Assembly (NCBI GenBank): GCA_018378255.1
Contig: JAGZXV010000081.1
Coordinates: 1 to 21,842 of the forward strand
DNA length: 21,842 nt
Direction of reading: 5' to 3'
Source: Clostridiaceae bacterium
GTDB taxonomy: Bacteria; Bacillota; Clostridia; Lachnospirales; Lachnospiraceae
Below the pieces are notes generated by a model. The model was not told the origin of the DNA. It searched no databases and saw only the letters and a program-made list of their open reading frames with translations. The translations under genes were made by a program, and so were the position numbers. Shown here in pieces: positions 7,836 to 14,965 of this stretch. The stretch's first letter is position 1; each line of letters begins with the position of its first letter.

Positions 7836-7836
7836 T

Positions 7837-8565
7837 ATGTGCGATTCTTATGTTTCCATTGATCTGGAAACTACAGGGCTGGATCCTAAAAAGGATAAAA
7901 TCACTGAAATCGGGGCGGTTAAAGTGGAAGAAGGCCGGGTGACGGACCGGTTTCACACTCTGGTAAACCCCAGGAGGGAACTGGAAGAACGGATCAGGGA
8001 GATAACCGGCATTGAGGATGATATGTTAAAGGATGCGCCGGGAATTGAAGAAGTGATCGGAAACGTGCTGGATTTCTGCCAGGACCTGCCTCTTCTGGGG
8101 CATCATGTAATTTTCGATTACAGTTTTTTAAAACGGGCCGCCGTAAACAATAACCTGAAGTTTGAATGCCGGGGTATTGATACCTTAGCCCTGTGCAGGA
8201 AATTCATGCCCAAAGAGGAGAAGAAGAACCTGACCGCCGCCTGCCGGTACTTTAACATCGAAAATGAGAACGCCCACCGGGCGCTTTCCGATGCCTGGGC
8301 AGCTCATAAACTGTATCAGGAACTTAAAAAAAGATGCCCGGAGGAGGAATTAAAGGCATTTCAGCCTCAATCCCTGGTTTATAAAGTAAAAAAAGAACAG
8401 CCGGCTGCAAAAAGGCAAAAAGAACGCTTGCGTGATTTGATAAAATATCATAAAATATGTGTAACTGTGCAGATAGAGTACATGTCACGCAATGAAGTTT
8501 CCAGAATGACGGATAAGATTATTTCTCAGTATGGAAGGATAAAAGAGGTGAAAGATAATGTTTAA
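7837..8565 (+). CDS. DEDDh 3'-5' exonuclease (DNA polymerase III epsilon-like)
   Basis: Stand-alone exonuclease of the DnaQ/PolC-epsilon superfamily, probably acting on single-stranded DNA or RNA ends with two metal ions. From ATG 7837 it has 242 residues. The DEDDh residues are all present: D9 and E11 in SIDLETTG, D94 in HHVIFDYSFL, H147 and D152 in HRALSDAW. The domain ends near 170; a lysine-rich C-terminal tail of about 70 residues follows with no domain I recognise. ACAGG lies eight bases upstream of this ATG. An in-frame ATG at 7816 would overlap nth and lacks a better site. Proofreading, repair or RNA processing are all possible; adjacency to nth mildly favours DNA repair. Confidence 0.88.
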   Translation: MCDSYVSIDLETTGLDPKKDKITEIGAVKVEEGRVTDRFHTLVNPRRELEERIREITGIEDDMLKDAPGIEEVIGNVLDFCQDLPLLGHHVIFDYSFLKRAAVNNNLKFECRGIDTLALCRKFMPKEEKKNLTAACRYFNIENENAHRALSDAWAAHKLYQELKKRCPEEELKAFQPQSLVYKVKKEQPAAKRQKERLRDLIKYHKICVTVQIEYMSRNEVSRMTDKIISQYGRIKEVKDNV

Positions 8566-8671
8566 TTTCAGTAATAAAAAGACAAAGAAGATCGTATCTT
8601 CTGTTATCATTATTTTATTGGTTCTGGCCATGATAATACCTACGCTGGCCGGGGCATTTTCTATGATGTAG
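8558..8671 (+). CDS. 37-residue single-span membrane peptide
   Basis: A short reading frame overlapping the exonuclease stop by 8 bp. It begins ATGTTTAATTTC and ends TAG at 8669-8671. The peptide has a basic start (MFNFSNKKTKK) and one hydrophobic span of about 22 residues, IVSSVIIILLVLAMIIPTLA, then AGAFSMM. GAGGTG (8545-8550) gives a proper ribosome binding site eight bases upstream. The overlap with the upstream gene and a 22-bp gap to the vanW gene place it inside the operon. It has no lipobox, and the hydrophobic part reaches almost to the C terminus, so it looks like a membrane peptide rather than a cleaved secretion signal. Function is unknown; helping the VanW protein at the membrane is only a guess from position. 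Confidence 0.65.
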   Translation: MFNFSNKKTKKIVSSVIIILLVLAMIIPTLAGAFSMM

Positions 8672-8693
8672 TAGATGGAGTGAGGAGTATATT

Positions 8694-10199
8694 ATGAAAA
8701 AGAAGACGTGGCTTACTGGTATGTCAGCGATTCTCTTAGCGGCTGGCATAAGCTTTATCACGCCGGTATCTGCGAGAGCGGAAGAGACGCTTCCGCGCGG
8801 TATTTACGTAGGGGAACAGGATCTTGGGGGAAAGACAGTCGAAGAAGCTGAGAAAATAGTTGAAGATTATGTGAATGGACTCTCAAATCAAAAGATAACC
8901 CTGGATGTAGACGGAACACCAGTAGATACGACAGCACAGGCATTGGGATTTTATTGGACTAACCAGGAAGTAGTAAAAGAGACAGCGGCCGTATATCAGA
9001 ACGGCAATATTATACAGCGTTTTTTCGCAATCTCAGACTTGGAAGCGGAGCCGTTAAAACTGGCTTTGGATGCGAAAGTGGATGAGGGTAAGGTTGCGGA
9101 ATTTGTGGAGGCAGAATGTTCCGGACTGGTTGCAGAGGCACAGGATGCGACTATTACCAGGGAGAACGGCCAGTTTATCGTTACACCATCTGTAACCGGT
9201 CTTGTGATCGATTCCCAGGCAACGGCGGGAGCATTAAATGAGGCCATTGCCGCAGGTCTTGAGAAACCTGTAACAGCCTCCGCTGTGGTGACAAAACAGG
9301 AACCGGCCAGGAAAACAGAAGATTTGGAGACAATTCAGGATCTGCTGGGAACCTATACAACGGATTTCAGCAGCAGCGGAGCTTCCAGATCCACGAACCT
9401 GAGGGTTGGCGCAGGCAAGATTAACGGCCATGTGCTGATGCCGGGAGAGACTTTATCAGGATATGAATGTATGCAGCCATTCACAACGGCCAACGGTTAC
9501 GCTACGGCGGCGGCCTATGAGAACGGCCAGGTGGTGGACAGTGTGGGCGGCGGTGTCTGCCAGATCGCGACCACCCTTTACAACACATCGCTGCTGGCGG
9601 AGATGGAGATCACCCAGAGGCAGAACCACTCCATGATCGTTACTTATGTAAAACCTTCTATGGATGCAGCGATTGCGGGAACATTTAAGGATATTAAGAT
9701 TACGAATCCATATGATACACCTGTTTATGTGGAAGGCTATACCTCAGGAAAGACTTTAACCTTTTCCATTTACGGAAAAGAGACCAGACCGGCCAACCGG
9801 ACCATCAAATATGTATCGGAAACGCTGAGCGTTACGGATCCGGGAGCACCTGCTGAACAGGTTGATCCCACCATGGCGCCGGGAACCAGAAAACAGGTTC
9901 AGTCGGCCCACAGGGGCATGAAGTCCAGATTGTGGAAGTATGTTTATGTTGACGGCGTGGAAAAGGAGAAAACCCTTCTCCATACAGACACTTACAATGC
10001 TTCGAAAGCCATTGTTAAAGTCGGCCCGGCAGCACCTCCTGTAGCGGCTCCGGTGGAGACATCGCCGGTGACTGAGGAAACAACGGCGCCCCAGGTGATT
10101 GAAGGGCCTGGCGGCGGTCCTGGAGTTTCAGGACCTCCGGCACAGTCCGGCGGCCAGGAACAGCAGGGCCCCGGAGGGCCGGGAGCAGGTCCGTCATGA
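8694..10199 (+). CDS. Secreted VanW family protein with G5-like domain
   Basis: Probable cell-envelope protein. VanW proteins occur in some vancomycin-resistance clusters, but the domain's biochemical role is not settled, and there are no van resistance genes here. The protein has 501 residues. It has an N-terminal signal (1-29, cleavage likely at SARA-EE). Next comes a region of about 35-205 resembling a peptidoglycan-binding-4 type domain. The VanW domain (about 218-350) contains VDSVGGGVCQIATTLYN (281-297), followed by a G5-like region (about 375-443). The last 55 residues are low-complexity and rich in Pro, Gly and Gln, resembling a wall-spanning tail, but there is no LPxTG anchor. A GAGG site precedes ATG 8694. 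Its stop overlaps the next gene as ATGA. Confidence 0.9.
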   Translation: MKKKTWLTGMSAILLAAGISFITPVSARAEETLPRGIYVGEQDLGGKTVEEAEKIVEDYVNGLSNQKITLDVDGTPVDTTAQALGFYWTNQEVVKETAAVYQNGNIIQRFFAISDLEAEPLKLALDAKVDEGKVAEFVEAECSGLVAEAQDATITRENGQFIVTPSVTGLVIDSQATAGALNEAIAAGLEKPVTASAVVTKQEPARKTEDLETIQDLLGTYTTDFSSSGASRSTNLRVGAGKINGHVLMPGETLSGYECMQPFTTANGYATAAAYENGQVVDSVGGGVCQIATTLYNTSLLAEMEITQRQNHSMIVTYVKPSMDAAIAGTFKDIKITNPYDTPVYVEGYTSGKTLTFSIYGKETRPANRTIKYVSETLSVTDPGAPAEQVDPTMAPGTRKQVQSAHRGMKSRLWKYVYVDGVEKEKTLLHTDTYNASKAIVKVGPAAPPVAAPVETSPVTEETTAPQVIEGPGGGPGVSGPPAQSGGQEQQGPGGPGAGPS

Positions 10200-10768
10200 G
10201 AGGTAAATCAAGCAGAGAGCGTCTCGGGTCCATGAACCCGGGGCAGGATCTCGTGGTAACGGGATATATCGGGGAAGCAGGGACTGCCAGAATCATTTCC
10301 GAAAAAAGGCAGGAACTGCTGGGCCGTTTTTCCCCGGGCTTTTTAGATCAGTCACAAGAAAATAGGAACATGACAGGCGGGAATCTGGAGCAGTGGGAAC
10401 AGTTCGGCGCAACGGAATGTGAAACGGTGGGAGAAGGCGGCATCATGGCCGCGCTTTGGAACCTCTCCGGCGCATATGAAGTGGGCATCGAATTTTGGCT
10501 GCGTCAGATTCCTGTTCGCCAAAAGACCATAGAGATTTGTGAGTTCTACGATCTGAATCCCTACCGTCTGCTGTCTGACGGCTGTGTGATCCTGGTCTGT
10601 GACAATGGGTATCATACCATGACCCGGTTAAAAGACGCGGGCATCCCGGCGCAGGTGATCGGGACCGTAAACCGGGGATTAAAACGTGAAATCTACAATG
10701 GGGAAGGCCGGGGCTTTCTTGACCGCCCCCAGAGGGATGAATTATATAAAGTATTAAAAATCATTTAA
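10196..10768 (+). CDS. Stand-alone AIR-synthase C-terminal domain protein (PurM/HypE-like)
   Basis: A 190-residue protein resembling only the C-terminal half of the PurM/HypE/SelD superfamily. MNPGQDLVVTGYIGEAGTAR (13-32) resembles the start of that half in HypE. GEGGIMAALWNLSGAYEVG (79-97) matches the glycine-rich helix region, and IPVRQKTIEICEFYDLNPYR (104-123) and the later VIGTV also align by eye with HypE. The N-terminal ATP-binding half is absent upstream, where the vanW gene ends directly on this start (ATGA overlap). Enzymatic activity on its own is therefore doubtful; a regulatory or partner role, or a metabolite-binding function, is possible. No hydrogenase, selenium or purine gene is nearby. 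It is not a recent truncation, since it has its own coupled start and an intact frame. Exact function unknown. Confidence 0.7.
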   Translation: MRGKSSRERLGSMNPGQDLVVTGYIGEAGTARIISEKRQELLGRFSPGFLDQSQENRNMTGGNLEQWEQFGATECETVGEGGIMAALWNLSGAYEVGIEFWLRQIPVRQKTIEICEFYDLNPYRLLSDGCVILVCDNGYHTMTRLKDAGIPAQVIGTVNRGLKREIYNGEGRGFLDRPQRDELYKVLKII

Positions 10769-10783
10769 TCAGGAGGCAATTTT

Positions 10784-11266
10784 ATGAGAGAGAAAATTTT
10801 GGCGGTTATTGAAAAAAACAGCAGAATCGACATCAAAGACCTGGCGATTCTATTAGGAGAAAGTGAAGTCGCGGTCGCCAATGAGATTGCCGACATGGAA
10901 AAAGAGAATATTATCTGTGGTTACCATACCCTGATTAACTGGGATAATACCAGCGACGAGAAGGTTGTAGCATTAATTGAAGTTAAGGTAACTCCTCAAA
11001 GAGGCATGGGATTTGACAAAATTGCAGAACGTATTTATCAGTACAGCGAGGTGAACTCCGTATATCTGATGTCGGGCGCATTTGATTTCACTGTTTTTAT
11101 TGAAGGCAGGACGATGAGGCAGGTAGCGCAGTTTGTGTCGGAAAAATTGTCGCCGATGGAATCGGTGCTCAGCACAGCAACCCATTTTGTATTGAAAAAA
11201 TATAAGGATCACGGTACCGTTCTCGTTAGCGAGGTCCAGGACGAAAGGATGTTGATAACCCCATGA
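10784..11266 (+). CDS. Lrp/AsnC family transcriptional regulator
   Basis: Small DNA-binding regulator, 160 residues, as usual for the family. An AsnC-type winged helix-turn-helix occupies about 1-50 (ILAVIEKNSRIDIKDLAILL then VANEIADMEKENIICGY). The ligand-binding/oligomerisation RAM domain spans about 60-145, including VYLMSGAFDFTVFIEG. AGGAGG lies eight to nine bases upstream of ATG 10784. Its stop overlaps the aminotransferase start as ATGA, so the pair is translationally coupled. The usual inference for such pairs is that the regulator senses an amino acid handled by the enzyme and controls the unit; neither ligand nor operator can be read from the sequence. Confidence 0.93.
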   Translation: MREKILAVIEKNSRIDIKDLAILLGESEVAVANEIADMEKENIICGYHTLINWDNTSDEKVVALIEVKVTPQRGMGFDKIAERIYQYSEVNSVYLMSGAFDFTVFIEGRTMRQVAQFVSEKLSPMESVLSTATHFVLKKYKDHGTVLVSEVQDERMLITP

Positions 11267-12432
11267 GAAATCCATTAGCTGATAAAGTAACTGTGATTCC
11301 GCCTTCAGGAATCCGTAAATTTTTTGATATTGTAAGTGAGATGAAGGATGCAATTTCCCTGGGCGTGGGCGAACCTGATTTTGAGACCCCATGGCATATC
11401 CGGGAAGAAGGGATCTATTCCCTGGAAAAGGGACGCACTTTTTATACCTCCAACGCCGGTTTAAAAGAACTGAAAGTGGAGATCAGCAATTATCTGAACA
11501 GAAAATACAAGGTTACATATGATCCGGATCATGAGATTATGGTGACTGTAGGCGGGTCTGAGGCCATTGATATTGCCCTCAGAGCCATGTTAAACCCTGG
11601 GGACGAGGTTTTAATCCCCCAGCCCAGTTATGTCTCCTATGTGCCTTGTACGGTGCTTGCGGACGGAGTGCCTGTGGTCATTGAACTGGAGGAAAAAGAC
11701 CAGTTTAAGCTGACGCCGGAAAAACTGCTGGAAAAGATTACGGATAAAACCAAGATTCTGATCATGCCGTTTCCCAATAATCCCACCGGCGCGATTATGG
11801 AAAAAAGCGATGTGGAAAAGATCGCCAAGATTGTGGTTGAAAAGGATTTGTTCGTTATTTCCGATGAAATCTATTCTGAACTCACCTATAAAGACAAACA
11901 TGCCACCATCGCGGCAGAACCAGGCATGAAAGAGCGGACAGTCCTGATCAATGGATTTTCCAAGTCCTATGCCATGACCGGATGGAGGCTTGGCTATGCG
12001 GCCGCTCCTGCAGAGATTCTAAAGCAGATGCTTAAAATCCACCAGTTTGCCATCATGTGCGCGCCGACAACCAGCCAGTATGCAGCTGTGTCCGCACTCC
12101 GCAACGGGGATGAGGATGTGGTGACTATGCGGGAATCCTATAACCAGAGACGGCGTTATCTGATGCACACGTTTAAGGAGATGGGCCTGGAGTGTTTTGA
12201 ACCTCATGGAGCATTTTACACCTTCCCCAGCATCAAGCGCTTTGGAATGACTTCCGATGAATTCGCCACCAGGCTTTTACAGGAAGAAAAGGTGGCTGTG
12301 GTGCCGGGAACTGCGTTCGGCGACTGCGGCGAAGGATATCTGCGTATCTCCTATGCTTACTCCCTGAAGAATTTGAAAGAGGCGCTGGGAAGAATTGACC
12401 GCTTTATCCGCAGGCTGGATGGAAATGTATAA
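11263..12432 (+). CDS. PLP-dependent class I/II aminotransferase
   Basis: Fold-type I aminotransferase of the aspartate-aminotransferase superfamily, 389 residues. It transfers an amino group between an amino acid and a 2-oxo acid with pyridoxal phosphate. Visible motifs are GVGEPDFETP (34-43), YTSNAGLKEL (61-70), PFPNNPTGA (169-177), SDEIYSELTY (200-209, with the PLP-contacting aspartate D201), the Schiff-base lysine K234 in GFSKSYAMTGWRLGY, and a C-terminal YLRISYA containing the carboxylate-binding arginine. Substrate is not determined by these motifs: aspartate, aromatic amino acid or a PatA-type acceptor are all possible. Coupling to the AsnC/Lrp gene suggests amino-acid-responsive expression. 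Confidence 0.93.
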   Translation: MRNPLADKVTVIPPSGIRKFFDIVSEMKDAISLGVGEPDFETPWHIREEGIYSLEKGRTFYTSNAGLKELKVEISNYLNRKYKVTYDPDHEIMVTVGGSEAIDIALRAMLNPGDEVLIPQPSYVSYVPCTVLADGVPVVIELEEKDQFKLTPEKLLEKITDKTKILIMPFPNNPTGAIMEKSDVEKIAKIVVEKDLFVISDEIYSELTYKDKHATIAAEPGMKERTVLINGFSKSYAMTGWRLGYAAAPAEILKQMLKIHQFAIMCAPTTSQYAAVSALRNGDEDVVTMRESYNQRRRYLMHTFKEMGLECFEPHGAFYTFPSIKRFGMTSDEFATRLLQEEKVAVVPGTAFGDCGEGYLRISYAYSLKNLKEALGRIDRFIRRLDGNV

Positions 12433-12447
12433 GAAAAGAGAACAGGG

Positions 12448-12939
12448 ATGAATGTAGTATTATTTGAGCCGGAGATGCCGGCCAATACGGGAAATATAGG
12501 AAGAACCTGTGTCGCAACAGGGACAAAGCTTCATTTGATCGAACCCCTTGGTTTTAAAATCAATGAAAAAGCCTTAAAGCGGGCGGGGCTTGATTACTGG
12601 GATAAACTGGATGTGACCGTTTACTGTGATTACCAGGATTTTCTAAACAGGAATCCGGGAGCCAGGATCTATATGGCCACCACAAAGGCGCCTCAGGTCT
12701 ATTCCGATGTCAGTTACGAACCTGACTGTTATATCATGTTCGGTAAGGAGAGCGCAGGCATACCGGAAGAGATTCTGCTTGAGAACCAGGAAACCTGTGT
12801 GAGGATTCCCATGTGGGGAGATATCCGCTCTTTAAATCTTTCCAATTCTGTGGCGATTGTGTTGTATGAGGCGCTGAGGCAGAATGGGTTTGAGAAGATG
12901 ACCTTACAGGGACATTTGACAAAATACGACTGGAAATAG
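12448..12939 (+). CDS. trmL: tRNA (cytidine(34)-2'-O)-methyltransferase
   Basis: SPOUT-fold enzyme that 2'-O-methylates the wobble base (C34 or cmnm5U34) of tRNA-Leu isoacceptors with S-adenosylmethionine. The 163-residue length is typical of TrmL, which consists of the catalytic SPOUT domain alone. Seen in order are the N-terminal LFEPEMPANTGNIGRTC (5-21), FGKESAGIPEEIL and the knot-forming RIPMWGDIRSLNLSNSVAI. It sits 15 bp after the aminotransferase. Downstream (12940-13031) is AT-rich with no good terminator, and the next gene has its own -10 element, so this probably ends the tsaC-led cluster. Confidence 0.95.
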   Translation: MNVVLFEPEMPANTGNIGRTCVATGTKLHLIEPLGFKINEKALKRAGLDYWDKLDVTVYCDYQDFLNRNPGARIYMATTKAPQVYSDVSYEPDCYIMFGKESAGIPEEILLENQETCVRIPMWGDIRSLNLSNSVAIVLYEALRQNGFEKMTLQGHLTKYDWK

Positions 12940-13005
12940 GGAAAAGTCACAAAGACTGACAAATAAAGTTACAAATTTAAAAAAATATTAATAAAAAATA
13001 AATAA

Positions 13006-13090
13006 ATGTAACCATAGGGCGAAAAAACGTGTATAATAGAAACAGGATTCATAGTATCTATATGCGGCAGGAGAAAACCTATGGTTACAT
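13006..13090. repeat. Perfect 10-bp inverted repeat linking -35 and start codon
   Basis: ATGTAACCAT (13006-13015) is the exact reverse complement of ATGGTTACAT (13081-13090), which begins at the LytTR gene's start codon. The AT-rich flanks continue the complementarity for about eight more bases with one bulged T. The arms are 65 bp apart and the first lies upstream of the -10, so the LytTR mRNA itself would carry only the second arm. Confidence 0.6.
13007..13037 (+). promoter_or_regulatory. Probable promoter of the LytTR gene
   Basis: A perfect TATAAT (13032-13037) with a poor -35: TGTAAC (13007-13012) at 19 bp, or TAACCA (13009-13014) at 17 bp. A weak -35 overlapped by one arm of an inverted repeat is what one expects at an activator-dependent or autoregulated promoter. 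Confidence 0.55.
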
Positions 13091-13779
13091 TTTATTTATA
13101 TGATGATACGCCAGCCAGAAAGCATTACAGGGAGTGGCTGGACCGGGCAGTGGAAAAGTTTCAGATTGAGGCGAAGATTGTAACATTTACATATAGGAAC
13201 GCCATGCTGAAACATATTAAAAAGAATCCCCACCAGGCGGATTTGATTTACATTACGGCGGACGGCCGGAATTTTAATTGCCTGGAAGTGATTAAGGCAG
13301 CTAAAGAATTAGGGAACCAGGCGGTTTTTGTAATATATGGAAAGGGTTTTAACGGCGCAAAATCCATGGAAAACGAAGGATATTGCCTGAAAAGCCCATT
13401 TACGGAAGAGGATTTTGAACGTGTGTTTTTGGAGGCTTGGAAGGAATATGAGGGTAAACGCCAGACCAGCCTGAATGTGATGATCGGGAAGATGACAAAA
13501 AAGCTTCCTATCGGTGAAATCCGTTATCTTTCAGTGGAGAACCGGGTGGTATATGCCCATATCCGGGACGAGGTTTACCGTTTTTATGCTTCCCTTATGG
13601 AGTTGGAAGAGGAGTTGAAACAAGAAGGTTTTGTGCGCGTGCACCGGGGATATCTGGTGAATGGAAAGTATATGAGAGAATACCGGTTGGGGCATGTGAT
13701 TTTGGAGGATGAGACAAAACTGCCGGTTGGCAGATATTACAGAGATGAGGTTAAAAAAGTGATGGAGGGATTCAGATAA
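13081..13779 (+). CDS. LytTR-type DNA-binding regulator with degenerate receiver domain
   Basis: Transcription regulator of the AgrA/LytR/VirR type, 232 residues. The N-terminal region (1-118) keeps a response-regulator outline: acidic D8-D9 near the start, a beta-strand DLIYITADGRNFNCLEV (54-70) and a KSPF segment (104-107). The residue expected to be the phosphorylated aspartate at the end of that strand is T59. The C-terminal LytTR domain (about 135-230) is well formed, with the typical FVRVHRGYLVN (184-194) and VGRYYRDEVKK. No histidine kinase is adjacent. It may therefore work without phosphorylation or under another signal. The ribosome binding site is GCAGGAG nine bases upstream. The gene is bounded by its own promoter and a strong terminator. 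Confidence 0.88.
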   Translation: MVTFYLYDDTPARKHYREWLDRAVEKFQIEAKIVTFTYRNAMLKHIKKNPHQADLIYITADGRNFNCLEVIKAAKELGNQAVFVIYGKGFNGAKSMENEGYCLKSPFTEEDFERVFLEAWKEYEGKRQTSLNVMIGKMTKKLPIGEIRYLSVENRVVYAHIRDEVYRFYASLMELEEELKQEGFVRVHRGYLVNGKYMREYRLGHVILEDETKLPVGRYYRDEVKKVMEGFR

Positions 13780-13798
13780 ATCCCTTCATCACTTTTTT
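13753..13798. terminator. Strong bidirectional intrinsic terminator
   Basis: A 19-bp stem (13753-13771 with 13780-13798) with one G-U pair and an 8-nt loop. It starts with six A and ends with six T residues, so it can work in both directions. It ends the LytTR gene, whose TAA stop lies in the loop (13777-13779), and on the minus strand the pot operon, whose last stop is 24 bp before it. Confidence 0.95.
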
Positions 13799-13821
13799 GG
13801 TTTCTGATGTTTCAGGTATAA

Positions 13822-14934
13822 TTAATTTGATTTCACTTCTTTCCAAAGCTCGTTATAGATAGAATCCACGTCTTCGCCCAAATACTTGAAGACTTCACAG
13901 TTGTTCAGATCACTTTTATCCGGGAAAAGCGCTTTGTTGTTCTGGAGTTCCGGATCGAGCAGGTCAAAGGCTCCTTTGTTCGGCGTTGGATAAGTGATGT
14001 ATTCGAAATTCATCTTAGCGATTTCCGGGCGGCAGAGGAAATCAATCCATTTTTCCGCATTTTCTTTATTCTTAGCATTTTTCGGAATAACCCAGGAATC
14101 GATCCACACGTTAGTTCCCTCTTCAGGGATGACATAATTTAAGTCATAATCAAGTCCCAGTTCGGCAACCTGTTCCTGGATGAACAGCATTTCTCCGGAG
14201 TAAATAACACCGATAGCAGCTTCCCCGCCGATCATCTTATCGCGGACCTGGTCGATTACATAGGCCTGAACCAGAGGTTTCTGCTGGATCAGCAGGTCTT
14301 TGGCTTCATTCAGCTGTGCTTCGTCGGTGCTGTTCATGGAATAACCTTTTGATTTTAAAGCTACCATGAAAGCGTCCCTCACGCTGTCCTGCATCAGGAT
14401 TTCCCCGCTGAATTTGTCATTCCATAAATCGGACCATTTGGCAGGAACATCTTCGGGGGCTACTTTTGAGGTGTTGTAGAGAATGCCTACGGTTCCCCAG
14501 CAGTATGGTACGGAATATTTGTTTTCCGGGTCAAAGCTTTTGGAATCTTCTAAGTACTGGGGGTCAATTTCCTTGATGTTGGGCACGTTATCCATGTTGA
14601 TCTCAGCCAGCAGGTCATTTTCTATCATCTTCTGGATCATATAATCAGAAGGGCAGACAACATCATAGGTGACGGCGCCCGCTTCGATGACCGGGTACAT
14701 ATCTTCATTTGTCTCGAACATGTCGTAGACTACTTTAATTCCGGTCTCCTCTTCAAACATATCAATAACCGATTCGTCAATATACTCTCCCCAGTTGTAA
14801 ACGTATAACTGGTTGCTGCCGGATTTTTCATCGGCATTCCCGCTGCTTCCGGAACCGCCGCTCTGGCATCCGTTTAAGGCAGTTACGGCAGCAAAAACGG
14901 TCAGGGCTGCCAGTGCTAATACTTTCTTTTTCAT
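13822..14934 (-). CDS. potD: Spermidine/putrescine-binding lipoprotein
   Basis: Extracytoplasmic solute-binding protein of the PotABCD polyamine ABC importer. The 370 residues begin with a lipoprotein signal; the lipobox is LNGC with the lipidated cysteine at C23, followed by a Gly/Ser-rich linker. The mature part opens with LYVYNWGEYIDESVIDMFEE, typical of PotD/PotF, and continues with YDVVCPSDYMIQKMI, then SVPYCWGTVGILYN, in the family order. Which polyamine it prefers cannot be read directly. It is the last gene of the operon, 31 bp after the TPR gene, with AAGGA before its ATG, and transcription ends at the bidirectional terminator. The gene order potABC-x-potD is interrupted by one unusual gene. 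Confidence 0.95.
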   Translation of the reverse strand: MKKKVLALAALTVFAAVTALNGCQSGGSGSSGNADEKSGSNQLYVYNWGEYIDESVIDMFEEETGIKVVYDMFETNEDMYPVIEAGAVTYDVVCPSDYMIQKMIENDLLAEINMDNVPNIKEIDPQYLEDSKSFDPENKYSVPYCWGTVGILYNTSKVAPEDVPAKWSDLWNDKFSGEILMQDSVRDAFMVALKSKGYSMNSTDEAQLNEAKDLLIQQKPLVQAYVIDQVRDKMIGGEAAIGVIYSGEMLFIQEQVAELGLDYDLNYVIPEEGTNVWIDSWVIPKNAKNKENAEKWIDFLCRPEIAKMNFEYITYPTPNKGAFDLLDPELQNNKALFPDKSDLNNCEVFKYLGEDVDSIYNELWKEVKSN

Positions 14935-14965
14935 AATCAGAGTTCCTTTCGTGTGGTGTTAGAAT

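Noticed and set aside
7816..7836. Earlier start (ATG 7816) for the exonuclease
   Set aside because: It would overlap nth by 20 bp, and the extra seven residues precede a normal family N terminus; ATG 7837 has a suitably spaced ribosome binding site.
8694..10199. Vancomycin resistance role for the VanW protein
   Set aside because: No vanH, van ligase, vanX or VanR/S genes are in the window; VanW domains are common in envelope proteins unrelated to resistance.
10196..10768. Annotation as HypE hydrogenase maturation protein
   Set aside because: Only the C-terminal half is similar, the ATP-binding half and the HypE cysteine tail are missing, and no hydrogenase genes are nearby.
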